Assembly (NCBI GenBank): GCA_018384055.1
Contig: JAHAZL010000074.1
Coordinates: 1 to 8,258 of the forward strand
Length of the DNA stretch: 8,258 nt
Direction of reading: 5' to 3'
Origin: Treponema sp.
GTDB lineage: Bacteria > Spirochaetota > Spirochaetia > Treponematales > Treponemataceae
The translations under genes and the position numbers were made by a program. This document shows positions 1 through 5,494 of this stretch, piece by piece. Position 1 is the stretch's first letter. Every line of letters begins with the position of its first letter. The notes below the pieces were generated by a model. The model saw only the letters and a list, made by a program, of their open reading frames with translations. It had not been told where the DNA came from and ran no database searches.

Positions 1-49
1 TCATAAGTGCTGCAATTACTGCAGTCATCATTGTTATTGTCTTTTTCAT
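1..49 (-). CDS. N-terminus of an exported protein (partial, runs off the left edge)
   Basis: The minus strand opens an ATG at 49 after a GGAGA ribosome binding site at about 57-62. Sixteen codons lie inside the window, reading MKKTITMMTAVIAALM. Two lysines followed by a hydrophobic stretch are the n- and h-region of a signal peptide or lipoprotein leader; the cleavage site is outside the window, so the mature product cannot be named. It starts 12 bases after the stop of the 102-aa gene and is probably co-transcribed with it. Confidence 0.6.
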   Translation of the reverse strand, partial: MKKTITMMTAVIAALM

Positions 50-61
50 ATACGGTTCTCC

Positions 62-370
62 TTACTGTAAGTTTTCTTCGAGTTTATTGAGTACTTCATA
101 AAGCATTGCTCTGGTAATCTCCCAGCCTTGCTTTTCACAAATATCAATCGCATACATTCCAGCTTCCATAGCTGTGGCCATCTTGAAAATCTTTGGATAG
201 TCATTCACGCACATTGGCATGATGATGGAAAATCCTTTTTCCAGAGGCGGAGTATCTTCTTCAAGAATGAAGTTTTCGTCCTGGAGCTGTGATGGCTCTG
301 TCAAAGTAAATTTAGTTTTTACGAATGCTAGATTTGGATATTTGGAATAAAACTCTTTAAAAGATGTCAT
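62..370 (-). CDS. Hypothetical protein, 102 aa
   Basis: I do not recognise the family. The ATG at 370 is preceded by an excellent AGGAGGAAAC ribosome binding site (about 372-381), identical to that of the 113-aa RHH gene at 1135. The protein has no signal peptide or membrane segment. It looks like a small cytosolic alpha/beta protein: an aromatic, basic N-terminus (FKEFYSKYPNLAF), an acidic middle (about residues 31-44), and a C-terminal helix rich in Glu and Leu. It lies 233 bases downstream of the 68-aa membrane protein gene and just upstream of an exported-protein gene. Its position in the minus-strand block beside a T4SS suggests an accessory protein of the mobile element, but nothing in the sequence defines a function. 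Confidence 0.7.
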   Translation of the reverse strand: MTSFKEFYSKYPNLAFVKTKFTLTEPSQLQDENFILEEDTPPLEKGFSIIMPMCVNDYPKIFKMATAMEAGMYAIDICEKQGWEITRAMLYEVLNKLEENLQ

Positions 371-603
371 TGTTTCCTCCTGGCGTAAATTTGACTACGC
401 AATAAAATACCGGCGAAATACAAGACACGAAATTAGTTCTGAGCGAACATACCCAGGTTGGGAACCGTTTAAGTGATTAAGAAGAAGTGTAAGTCCGCTG
501 GAATTTACAAGGAATCATCGTATGTTCTGTTACCGTAAAGATAATTTAACTTCTTCCTTCTTGTCACAACTGATAATGCTGATTAATACTTCAGCTTTCT
601 TTT
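371..603. other. Gene-free gap between two minus-strand genes, with inverted repeats
   Basis: No open frame of gene quality is seen on either strand. The gap holds a 5-bp stem just upstream of the 102-aa gene's ribosome binding site (GCGTA 383-387 / TACGC 396-400), the nested element at 445-527 described separately, and a 5-bp stem GCTGA 578-582 / TCAGC 591-595 followed on the + strand by a T-rich run (596-605). The last resembles a weak rightward terminator, but no rightward gene precedes it. No convincing sigma70 promoter for the 102-aa gene was found. Confidence 0.5.
445..527. repeat. Nested inverted-repeat element (possible multibranch RNA or protein-binding site)
   Basis: A perfect 8-base inverted repeat, GAACATAC at 445-452 and GTATGTTC at 520-527, encloses two inner stems. 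One is CCCA-GGT-TGGG at 452-462, which can alternatively refold as GGTT-GGG-AACC at 456-466. The other is TGTAAGT 488-494 with ATTTACA 503-509, including one G-T pair. Read on the minus strand it would be an 83-nt three-way-junction-like leader about 75 bases upstream of the 102-aa gene. Structured DNA of this sort also occurs at transfer origins. Strand and role are unresolved. Confidence 0.35.
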
Positions 604-810
604 TTACTGACGATTACAAAGTTTATACAAAGTGCTGTTTGGATTTGGTTTATGAGAATCGTCAATCTGCTCATAAACTGTACTTGAATCAAAGTTAAGA
701 AGTTCATCAACCGACTTAGCAGGTTTCTGATATTCCTTAACCCCCAAAATTACCATCATAACCATAAAAGCTATGAATCCATAAAAGGCACATTTAATTA
801 CTGCGATCAT
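604..810 (-). CDS. Small single-pass membrane protein, 68 aa
   Basis: One strong hydrophobic segment at residues about 3-23 (VIKCAFYGFIAFMVMMVILG) is followed by a hydrophilic tail rich in Asp, Ser, Lys and Asn. The segment has few residues before it, so it would act as an uncleaved anchor rather than a signal peptide. The ATG at 810 has a GAGGAGGT ribosome binding site about 10 bases upstream. The gene overlaps the end of the RHH gene by 17 bases (RHH stop at 794-796), so the two are likely translationally coupled. Small membrane proteins beside T4SS loci include entry-exclusion proteins, but no motif supports that here. Family unknown. Confidence 0.65.
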   Translation of the reverse strand: MIAVIKCAFYGFIAFMVMMVILGVKEYQKPAKSVDELLNFDSSTVYEQIDDSHKPNPNSTLYKLCNRQ

Positions 811-1135
811 AAGGCTTTACCTCCTCGGCTGCCATCGGCAACTGATCAAATGAATCTGAAGAATAGGAAGACATTGGTTTTTCACTCAAATCAATGTTTT
901 TTCCTTTCTTAGGCTCATCCACATGCAAACCTTCAACGTTTACATTTTCATACTGGACTGCTGAAATAATCAGATCCCGTATGTACCAATGAACTTTCTT
1001 GTTACATTGGGCAGCTCTTTCTTCAAGATCAAGACCAACATTCATTGGAAGGGTGATAGTGTAACTCTTCTTTGTATGGCCGGTTGCTTTTCGTCCGGCA
1101 CCTGCTCTTGCACCACCGTGACCATTTTCTGCCAT
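794..1135 (-). CDS. Ribbon-helix-helix DNA-binding protein, 113 aa (likely regulator or relaxosome accessory)
   Basis: Residues 7-16 read GGARAGAGRK, a glycine/arginine-rich N-terminal motif common on small phage and plasmid DNA-binding proteins. A ribbon-helix-helix-like fold follows at residues about 22-61: beta strand SYTITLP, then two helices (LDLEERAAQCN and WYIRDLIISAV). The C-terminal 50 residues are acidic, serine-rich and probably disordered. The ATG at 1135 follows an AGGAGGAAAC ribosome binding site. The promoter at 1182-1210 serves this gene, and a TCGTCA direct repeat over that promoter is a candidate autoregulatory operator. RHH proteins in conjugative elements either repress transfer operons or help the relaxase bind oriT (MobC/TraY-like). 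Its divergent placement opposite virD4 fits a regulator, but no relaxase or oriT is visible to test the alternative. Confidence 0.75.
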   Translation of the reverse strand: MAENGHGGARAGAGRKATGHTKKSYTITLPMNVGLDLEERAAQCNKKVHWYIRDLIISAVQYENVNVEGLHVDEPKKGKNIDLSEKPMSSYSSDSFDQLPMAAEEVKPYDRSN

Positions 1136-1181
1136 GTTTCCTCCTTGCTTGATTTCTTCGTGAAATTTTCAAGATATTTAT

Positions 1182-1210
1182 AATATAACTCGTCATTTCC
1201 GAATCGTCAA
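1182..1210 (-). promoter_or_regulatory. Sigma70-type promoter for the RHH gene cluster, with candidate operator
   Basis: On the minus strand, TTGACG (1210-1205) is separated by exactly 17 bases from TATATT (1187-1182); each box is one mismatch from consensus. Transcription would start around 1175, about 40 bases before the RHH start codon. The hexamer TCGTCA occurs twice on the + strand, at 1190-1195 and 1204-1209, with 14 bases start to start. The copies straddle the spacer and -35 box, where a bound repressor such as the RHH protein would block polymerase. Confidence 0.65.
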
Positions 1211-1269
1211 GAAAATTATAAAGAAATTTATTATTTTTATAAATACATTATATTTTTATGATGTAATAC

Positions 1270-1298
1270 TTGAAATATTTTTTAATTAAATGTATATT
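1270..1298 (+). promoter_or_regulatory. Sigma70-type promoter for the T4SS operon
   Basis: TTGAAA at 1270-1275 and TATATT at 1293-1298 are separated by 17 bases; each is one mismatch from consensus. Transcription would begin near 1305, giving a leader of roughly 37 bases before the virD4 TTG start. It is the only strong rightward promoter I could find in the window, and the tight gene packing suggests it drives the whole operon. Confidence 0.7.
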
Positions 1299-1315
1299 AC
1301 TTCTTGTAAGACAAA

Positions 1316-1333
1316 CTTGCCTGCCCAGGTAAG
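1316..1333 (+). promoter_or_regulatory. Leader hairpin overlapping the virD4 ribosome binding site
   Basis: CTTGCCT (1316-1322) pairs with AGGTAAG (1327-1333) around a GCCC loop, with one G-U pair. The 3' arm includes the first three bases of the AAGGA Shine-Dalgarno sequence (1331-1335), which sits six bases before the TTG start. Folding would partly hide the ribosome binding site and so limit translation of the first operon gene. Confidence 0.45.
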
Positions 1334-1341
1334 GATTTGTT

Positions 1342-3489
1342 TTGAAAGAAAAAGAAGAGTTTTCCAGACTCGACCCGGACAGTTCACACAAGATATACTG
1401 GCTCGCCATTCTTAACTGGCTTGTACCTATCGCACTTGTCATTACGGGTTTGATAATCACCACACAGAAGTTCGCTCCATTGATGAACTATGATCCTGCT
1501 GTTGTAGGAAATCCAATGTTTGTTACCAAGGGCGGATATCGTTTCTACAACCCGTTAGTATTTCTAATCGGGATGCTGAAGTATGCGTTTAATGATACTT
1601 ATTCGTTTTACTTCTTCCAGGCTATTCCACCAACATTCATCTGTCTCGTTGCAGCTGTAATGGTATTCGTATTTACAAGTATCTTTGTAAACAGCCATCA
1701 GAAAAACCAGCACATTCACGGAACCGCAAGATTCGCAACAAAGAAAGATTTGAAGAACTTCGGAATGCTTCAGGAACATGGAGTAGTATGCGGAGAACTT
1801 GCAAACGCAAAAGTAACCTACAAGATTGATGCCGTAAAAGCATCCCTCGTCCTTCATTGCAAGAAAATTGCAGAACTCATCTGTCATTCAGGAAGAACCA
1901 ATACCCTTATTTTGCTTCCTACCCGTGCTGGAAAAGGTGTTTCCTTCATAATACCGACACTTTTGAGCTATGGAGTGCCAGTCTATCAGTGGGTAAAGAA
2001 AAAGTTCCTGTTTTTCAAGATTAAAGAGAGAAAAGAAATTGCCGGAAAAGGAAGCGTTGTAGTGTTTGACCCAAAGGGAGAAAACTTTGCCGCAACTGCA
2101 GGATACCGTTCAAAGTTCAGCCGTGTAATTCCTTTCAGACCTCTGGACCCTGATAATAATACAGCCCATTACAATCCGATTTGGGAAATACCTGACAGTC
2201 CAAGTGAAGCCTTCAGCTGGGCAGATACTATCGGTGAAATCTTCTTCGGAGGAGATTCTGCTAAAGCCGCCTCTGACGGAGCAACACAGTACTTCAACAA
2301 TACAGCCAGAGACATCTTCTCAGGAGTAGTCCTTCATGTACGTTTCTGTAAAGACATCCCATGGAAAGAAAAGAACCTTGCAACAGTTCTTCATGTATTC
2401 TCCCAGGCAACTGATGATGACAAGAAGGAAGGACAGCAGAAGGATGATGAAGAGACAGGCGGACCTGGCGGAAAGATGCTTGATGACATGATCAACAGTG
2501 ACCACGGGAATCAGCAGATTCATCAGCTTATTGTAGAGGCCGCAAACCGTTCCAAGATTCAGACACCAAAGGAAAGAGCTTCAACCTACTCTACTGTATT
2601 CAGTAAGATTTCACTCTTCCAGGATCCGCTTCTTGCAAACGCAACAGCATATTCAGATTTCAGCGTGGATGACTTCATTACTTCAAAGAATGCAATTTCA
2701 CTGTACCTGATTGTTCCTTACAACCATATCAAGCGTATCAGTCCGGTGTTCAGAATGATCATCACTTTCATGATCAAGAAGTTCAGTTCGGGCGAAACAA
2801 ATGCAAATGAAGTAAAGCTTAAGATTCCGTGTCTCTTCCTTCTGGACGAGTTCCCCGTCTTAGGATATTTCCCTGACATTGCGTTAAACGCCGGAATTTT
2901 GGCGGGCTATGGGGTGACCTTCATGATCATCTGTCAGGCATTGAATCAGCTGGTAGATGTGTACGGAGAAAACCATCCGTTCCTGGACCACTGTAAGACA
3001 ATAGTAATCGGTGCCCCTGGTTCCATAAAAGATGCAAGGATGTTCAGCGAATCTATAGGAAACCGTTCAGTACTTCTGGATAACATCAGTGCCAGCGGAA
3101 GCAAGTATCAAGTCGGATTCAACAACATTTCAAGAAGCAGTCAGGAAACAAGCACTTCGCTTATAAATCCAGACGAACTTATGAAACTTGAGTTTTCGAG
3201 AATCATCGTCATGAATCAGGGAATGCCTCCTTACAAGGGAAAAAAGGTCGTCTATTACGAAGATCCTCGATTCAAGACAAAAGCCTTCATGAAATTGCCG
3301 GAACACAAATGGTTCATGAAGCAGCTTAAAGGCCTTCCAAGTGCAAAGAAGATGAATGCACTAATGGCGAATCAGAAATCGATAAGAGAAACCATCAAGG
3401 ATGACATTCAGAGTGAAATCAAAAAGGTAGAAGCCATAGAGATTTCAAGAATCATTTCTTCTGACTGGGATCCGTTACAGGAGAGTTAA
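1342..3489 (+). CDS. virD4: VirD4/TraG type IV coupling protein, 715 aa
   Basis: This inner-membrane ATPase recruits the relaxase-DNA complex to the T4SS channel. Two membrane helices lie at about 21-41 and 93-116. The soluble part has the family's HGTARFA motif at 126-132, Walker A PTRAGKG at 193-199, DPKGEN at 243-248, NPIW at 278-281, Walker B FLLDEFP at 499-505, and CQALNQL at 531-537. Length is normal to slightly long for the family. A basic, aromatic insertion (about 212-237) separates the Walker A helix from the DPKGE strand, and an acidic linker (about 357-372) lies in the probable all-alpha domain. The TTG start is the first possible start after an in-frame TAA at 1330-1332; it has AAGGA six bases upstream, and the first in-frame ATG (codon 48) would delete the first membrane helix. 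The next gene abuts directly. The sequence does not show which substrate it recruits. Confidence 0.95.
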   Translation: MKEKEEFSRLDPDSSHKIYWLAILNWLVPIALVITGLIITTQKFAPLMNYDPAVVGNPMFVTKGGYRFYNPLVFLIGMLKYAFNDTYSFYFFQAIPPTFICLVAAVMVFVFTSIFVNSHQKNQHIHGTARFATKKDLKNFGMLQEHGVVCGELANAKVTYKIDAVKASLVLHCKKIAELICHSGRTNTLILLPTRAGKGVSFIIPTLLSYGVPVYQWVKKKFLFFKIKERKEIAGKGSVVVFDPKGENFAATAGYRSKFSRVIPFRPLDPDNNTAHYNPIWEIPDSPSEAFSWADTIGEIFFGGDSAKAASDGATQYFNNTARDIFSGVVLHVRFCKDIPWKEKNLATVLHVFSQATDDDKKEGQQKDDEETGGPGGKMLDDMINSDHGNQQIHQLIVEAANRSKIQTPKERASTYSTVFSKISLFQDPLLANATAYSDFSVDDFITSKNAISLYLIVPYNHIKRISPVFRMIITFMIKKFSSGETNANEVKLKIPCLFLLDEFPVLGYFPDIALNAGILAGYGVTFMIICQALNQLVDVYGENHPFLDHCKTIVIGAPGSIKDARMFSESIGNRSVLLDNISASGSKYQVGFNNISRSSQETSTSLINPDELMKLEFSRIIVMNQGMPPYKGKKVVYYEDPRFKTKAFMKLPEHKWFMKQLKGLPSAKKMNALMANQKSIRETIKDDIQSEIKKVEAIEISRIISSDWDPLQES

Positions 3490-3927
3490 GTGGAGAAAGA
3501 GGACTATTCAAAACTTGAAACAATAAAACAGATTCGTTTTCCGAGAAGAGTCGGAGAACTGATTGAATGCAGAGCCAAAGAAAAGAAAACAAACTTTTCG
3601 GAAATAGTCCGAATAGCCTGCATGAATTATTTAGATAAAGACGTACAGGATTCACAGCTGATTTATGCATCCCTTAACGATGCAAAAAGAAAAATCGGCT
3701 ACCTGGAAACAAAACAGGATCTCATGGCAATCCTCATCATTGAGCTTGCCAAAAAGATAATCAAAGACCTTCCGTCAAGGTTGAATGCTAATGATGAAAT
3801 CGCAGAACTGGAGTTCGAAAAATTCCTGGATATGTGTACATCAGAAGCAAAACTTACAAAAAGTGGATTCCTGGATTCACTAGCGATGGAAGTATACGAA
3901 CGCAGTGTGCAAGGAGGTATGCAATGA
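3490..3927 (+). CDS. CopG-like ribbon-helix-helix protein between virD4 and virB11, 145 aa
   Basis: Residues 13-48 fit a ribbon-helix-helix: strand KQIRFPRR, helix VGELIECRAKEKK, turn TNFS, helix EIVRIACMNYLD. A long, mostly helical C-terminal extension (about 55-140) contains a hydrophobic stretch (LMAILIIELAKKII, 78-91), probably an oligomerisation helix rather than a membrane anchor. The GTG start follows the virD4 TAA with no gap, with GGAG at 3480-3483, so the two are translationally coupled. From memory, Tn4371-type conjugative elements carry a CopG-family gene in the same place between traG and trbB, which supports a conserved role in transfer or its regulation. Its C-terminus extends well beyond a minimal RHH protein. 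Its ending overlaps the start of the hairpin region before virB11. Confidence 0.8.
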   Translation: MEKEDYSKLETIKQIRFPRRVGELIECRAKEKKTNFSEIVRIACMNYLDKDVQDSQLIYASLNDAKRKIGYLETKQDLMAILIIELAKKIIKDLPSRLNANDEIAELEFEKFLDMCTSEAKLTKSGFLDSLAMEVYERSVQGGMQ

Positions 3928-4003
3928 AAAATTACGTCCGTGTAATTTTCCATTGCTGCAGTTTCAGTAACCTGAAACTGCTCATCCGTACATCCTGTAC
4001 GGA
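3921..4003 (+). promoter_or_regulatory. Three consecutive hairpins upstream of virB11
   Basis: Hairpin 1 (3921-3956) pairs GCAATG with CATTGC and AAAATTAC with GTAATTTT around loop GTCCGT; 14 of 15 positions pair. Hairpin 2 (3958-3981) pairs GCAGTTTCAG perfectly with CTGAAACTGC around TAAC. Hairpin 3 (3985-4003) pairs TCCGTACA perfectly with TGTACGGA around TCC. The gaps between hairpins are one and three bases. Hairpin 3 ends at the first base of the AAGGAG ribosome binding site of virB11 (4003-4008). The loop of hairpin 1 contains TCCGT, which is complementary to ACGGA in the 3' arm of hairpin 3, so a pseudoknot or switch is possible. No U-tract follows, which argues against a terminator. 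A role in mRNA processing, stability or translational control of virB11 is inferred. Confidence 0.7.
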
Positions 4004-4031
4004 AGGAGTGGAAATTAAGTGGCTTCGATAG
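3924..4031 (+). CDS. Possible 35-codon leader ORF across the hairpins (doubtful)
   Basis: An ATG at 3924 shares an ATGA overlap with the RHH stop and has a strong AAGGAGGT site (3911-3918) five bases upstream. The frame ends at TAG 4029-4031, overlapping the virB11 GTG by 13 bases. The peptide begins MKNYVRVIFHCC and has no recognisable domain. Only 8 of 35 codons are of purine-N-pyrimidine type, no more than chance, so the sequence looks shaped by base pairing and not by coding. If translated, its ribosomes would melt all three hairpins and stop just past the virB11 start, making it a translational-coupling device. It may equally be an accident of the arrangement. Confidence 0.3.
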   Translation: MKNYVRVIFHCCSFSNLKLLIRTSCTEGVEIKWLR

Positions 4032-4984
4032 ATGGTTTTAGTCAGCAGGTAAAAATGGATAAATGGGTCCGTAACCTGGAGGATGATCTAAAAGCTGTGA
4101 TCCCTTTTATCGAGGACAAAAGAGTTACTGATATTGCCATCGGTATCGGCGGAGAGCTGATTGTTGAAGGTATGGGTATGGGAAAAGTGTTTACGGGAAT
4201 CTTCTTTGATGATGCAACAACAACACGAATCATCTATGCCAGTGCCGCAGTTCTGGGAGTTACCATTGATCCTGATAACCCCATTGTTGAAGGTGTTCTT
4301 CCAAACTGGAAAATCCGCATTGAAGGGATTCTTCCACCAAGAGCAACTGAAAATCCTATGTTTTTCATTCGTCGTCCACCGGCAACAGTTTTCAAAATGG
4401 AAAGCTATGTTGAAGGCGGCAGAATGACTCAGGAACAGTACGAGCTTCTTGTAAAACATATCCAGAAGAGGAGCAACATCATCATTGGAGGGGAAACAGG
4501 TTCTGGTAAAACAACACTGCTCAACGCCATCATCGATAAGATGCGAGAGTTCACTCCTGATGACCGTTTTTACATTGTTGAAGACGCAGGAGAAATTCAG
4601 TGTCACGCACGAGACCGGGTAAACATCTGGGCTGCAGGAAAGGACACATTAAAGGCGGTTGGAATTGCACTTCGCTGTAATGTTTCAAGAATCATCTTTG
4701 GTGAGCTTCGTTATGGAGATGTTACTAATGAAGTTCTCAAAGCATGGAACACCGGACACACAGGAAATGCGTCAACCATCCATGCCGACAGTTGTTCCTC
4801 TATGGTAGCCAGAATCAAGGATCTTCTCCGGGAGGTAATTCCTGGTGAACTTCCAGATGTTGCCCAAAGCGTTCAACTGCTGGTTCATCTGAAACCGACA
4901 GATCACGGTCCTATTGTTGATGAAATAGTAGAGACCAGAGAACTTCCAGTTCTCACATCACCGAGAAAAGACGGGGTGAATTAA
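4019..4984 (+). CDS. virB11: VirB11/TrbB secretion ATPase, 321 aa
   Basis: This hexameric cytoplasmic ATPase at the base of the T4SS works with VirB4 and VirD4 in pilus assembly and DNA transfer. The N-terminal domain (about 1-130) precedes a RecA-like domain with Walker A GGETGSGKT at 157-165, Asp box VEDAGEI at 187-193, Walker B RIIFGELR at 224-231, and His box GHTGNASTIHA at 246-256, ending near the family's usual length. All expected catalytic motifs are intact. The GTG start follows an in-frame TAA at 4016-4018 and has GGAG ten bases upstream, so no longer version is possible. The phrase LKAWNTGHTGNASTIHA is closest to the TrbB branch of the family. Three hairpins precede it, and a 90-base gap with two more separates it from the pilin gene. 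Confidence 0.96.
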   Translation: MASIDGFSQQVKMDKWVRNLEDDLKAVIPFIEDKRVTDIAIGIGGELIVEGMGMGKVFTGIFFDDATTTRIIYASAAVLGVTIDPDNPIVEGVLPNWKIRIEGILPPRATENPMFFIRRPPATVFKMESYVEGGRMTQEQYELLVKHIQKRSNIIIGGETGSGKTTLLNAIIDKMREFTPDDRFYIVEDAGEIQCHARDRVNIWAAGKDTLKAVGIALRCNVSRIIFGELRYGDVTNEVLKAWNTGHTGNASTIHADSCSSMVARIKDLLREVIPGELPDVAQSVQLLVHLKPTDHGPIVDEIVETRELPVLTSPRKDGVN

Positions 4985-5038
4985 GGAAACCCAGGATTCC
5001 TTAGCAACTTCAAGTGGAGCCTGTATTCTCCTCCACTT
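4982..5038 (+). promoter_or_regulatory. Two hairpins in the virB11-virB2 gap
   Basis: Stem TAAGGAA (4982-4988) / TTCCTTA (4997-5003), with an 8-base loop, starts on the virB11 stop codon. Stem AAGTGGAG (5012-5019) / CTCCACTT (5031-5038), with an 11-base loop, follows. Both are perfect. Six T residues occur only at 5049-5054, ten bases after the second stem, too far for a standard intrinsic terminator. The virB2 ribosome binding site GGAG (5061-5064) is left outside the stems. A likely role is an mRNA-stabilising or processing structure at the 5' side of the pilin cistron, which usually needs more product than its neighbours. Confidence 0.55.
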
Positions 5039-5074
5039 CAGATTTCAATTTTTTACAACAGGAGATTATGCATT

Positions 5075-5494
5075 ATGAAATCTAATTTTTTTAAGTCTAT
5101 GAAAAAGACTGTAACTTCTAAGAAGTTTTTGGCAGGAGCAGCAATTTTTGCTCTCTGTGTAATTCCAACTTTCGCAGCATCAAGCGGCGATTCTATCGTA
5201 GAACTCGATAACTGGGCGGACAAGATTCTTGAACTCTTCCAGTCATCATGGGTAAAGGCAATCCTTCTGGTAGCTCTTATCGTAGAAGCTATTGGTATGG
5301 TTCTCGCTGGCCAGCAGGGTGGTGGCGGCCAGATGATTAAGAAATTCGGACCTTGGATTATCGGAACTATCATCCTTCTTTCAGCTTCAAGCATCTGCTC
5401 TTACTTCCTCGGAGACCTCAAGTTTGAAGTAGCAATGGCACCTCAGATTCAGACTGTCATCGATGTGGCAGGAACATCATTGGGGGCTGTGTAA
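5075..5494 (+). CDS. virB2: VirB2/TrbC pilin subunit precursor, 139 aa
   Basis: This is the major pilus subunit of the T4SS, exported and stored in the inner membrane before assembly. A long signal peptide (about 1-35) has a basic n-region (KSMKKTVTSKK), hydrophobic core and a TFAAS cleavage region. Two membrane helices follow, at about 60-79 and 93-112, joined by a short glycine-rich cytoplasmic loop QQGGGGQMIKK, the usual pilin arrangement. The C-terminal tail (113-139) is longer than in minimal pilins. The ATG at 5075 has GGAG ten bases upstream. An earlier ATG at 5068 opens only five codons and is too close to the GGAG. Position after virB11 and before virB3 supports the call. Hairpins lie on both sides of the cistron. 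Confidence 0.9.
   Translation: MKSNFFKSMKKTVTSKKFLAGAAIFALCVIPTFAASSGDSIVELDNWADKILELFQSSWVKAILLVALIVEAIGMVLAGQQGGGGQMIKKFGPWIIGTIILLSASSICSYFLGDLKFEVAMAPQIQTVIDVAGTSLGAV

Larger units (their letters stand above)
1136..1341. promoter_or_regulatory. Divergent control region between the RHH gene and the T4SS operon
   Basis: This 206-base gene-free stretch carries back-to-back promoters. The leftward one is at 1182-1210 and the rightward one at 1270-1298. The 59 bases between their -35 boxes are almost entirely A/T, with a 7-base inverted repeat TTATAAA (1216-1222) / TTTATAA (1236-1242) that could serve as an UP element, a bent-DNA segment or an operator. A short hairpin lies in the virD4 leader at 1316-1333. 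Confidence 0.7.

Noticed and set aside
445..527. tRNA gene
   Set aside because: The total length and a 7-8 bp end stem fit, but there is no T-arm GTTC loop next to the 3' acceptor strand, no D-arm and no placed anticodon stem on either strand.
578..605. Rightward intrinsic terminator (GCTGA/TCAGC plus T-rich run)
   Set aside because: The stem has only five pairs and no rightward gene or promoter precedes it; kept only as a note in the gap description.
4088..4606. 172-codon open frame on the minus strand opposite virB11
   Set aside because: It lies wholly antisense to a gene with all VirB11 motifs, has a Cys/Ser/His-rich composition typical of a reverse-frame shadow, and no ribosome binding site.
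5001..5029. Internal promoter for virB2 (TTAGCA, 17 bases, TATTCT)
   Set aside because: Each box has only four of six consensus bases, and the site lies inside the hairpin sequence; too weak to report as a feature.
5012..5054. Intrinsic terminator between virB11 and virB2
   Set aside because: The stem is good, but the T-run starts ten bases after it; termination here would also cut the pilin off from the operon promoter.
5053..5394. 113-codon minus-strand open frame across virB2
   Set aside because: It is antisense to the pilin gene, where signal peptide and two membrane helices are convincing on the other strand.
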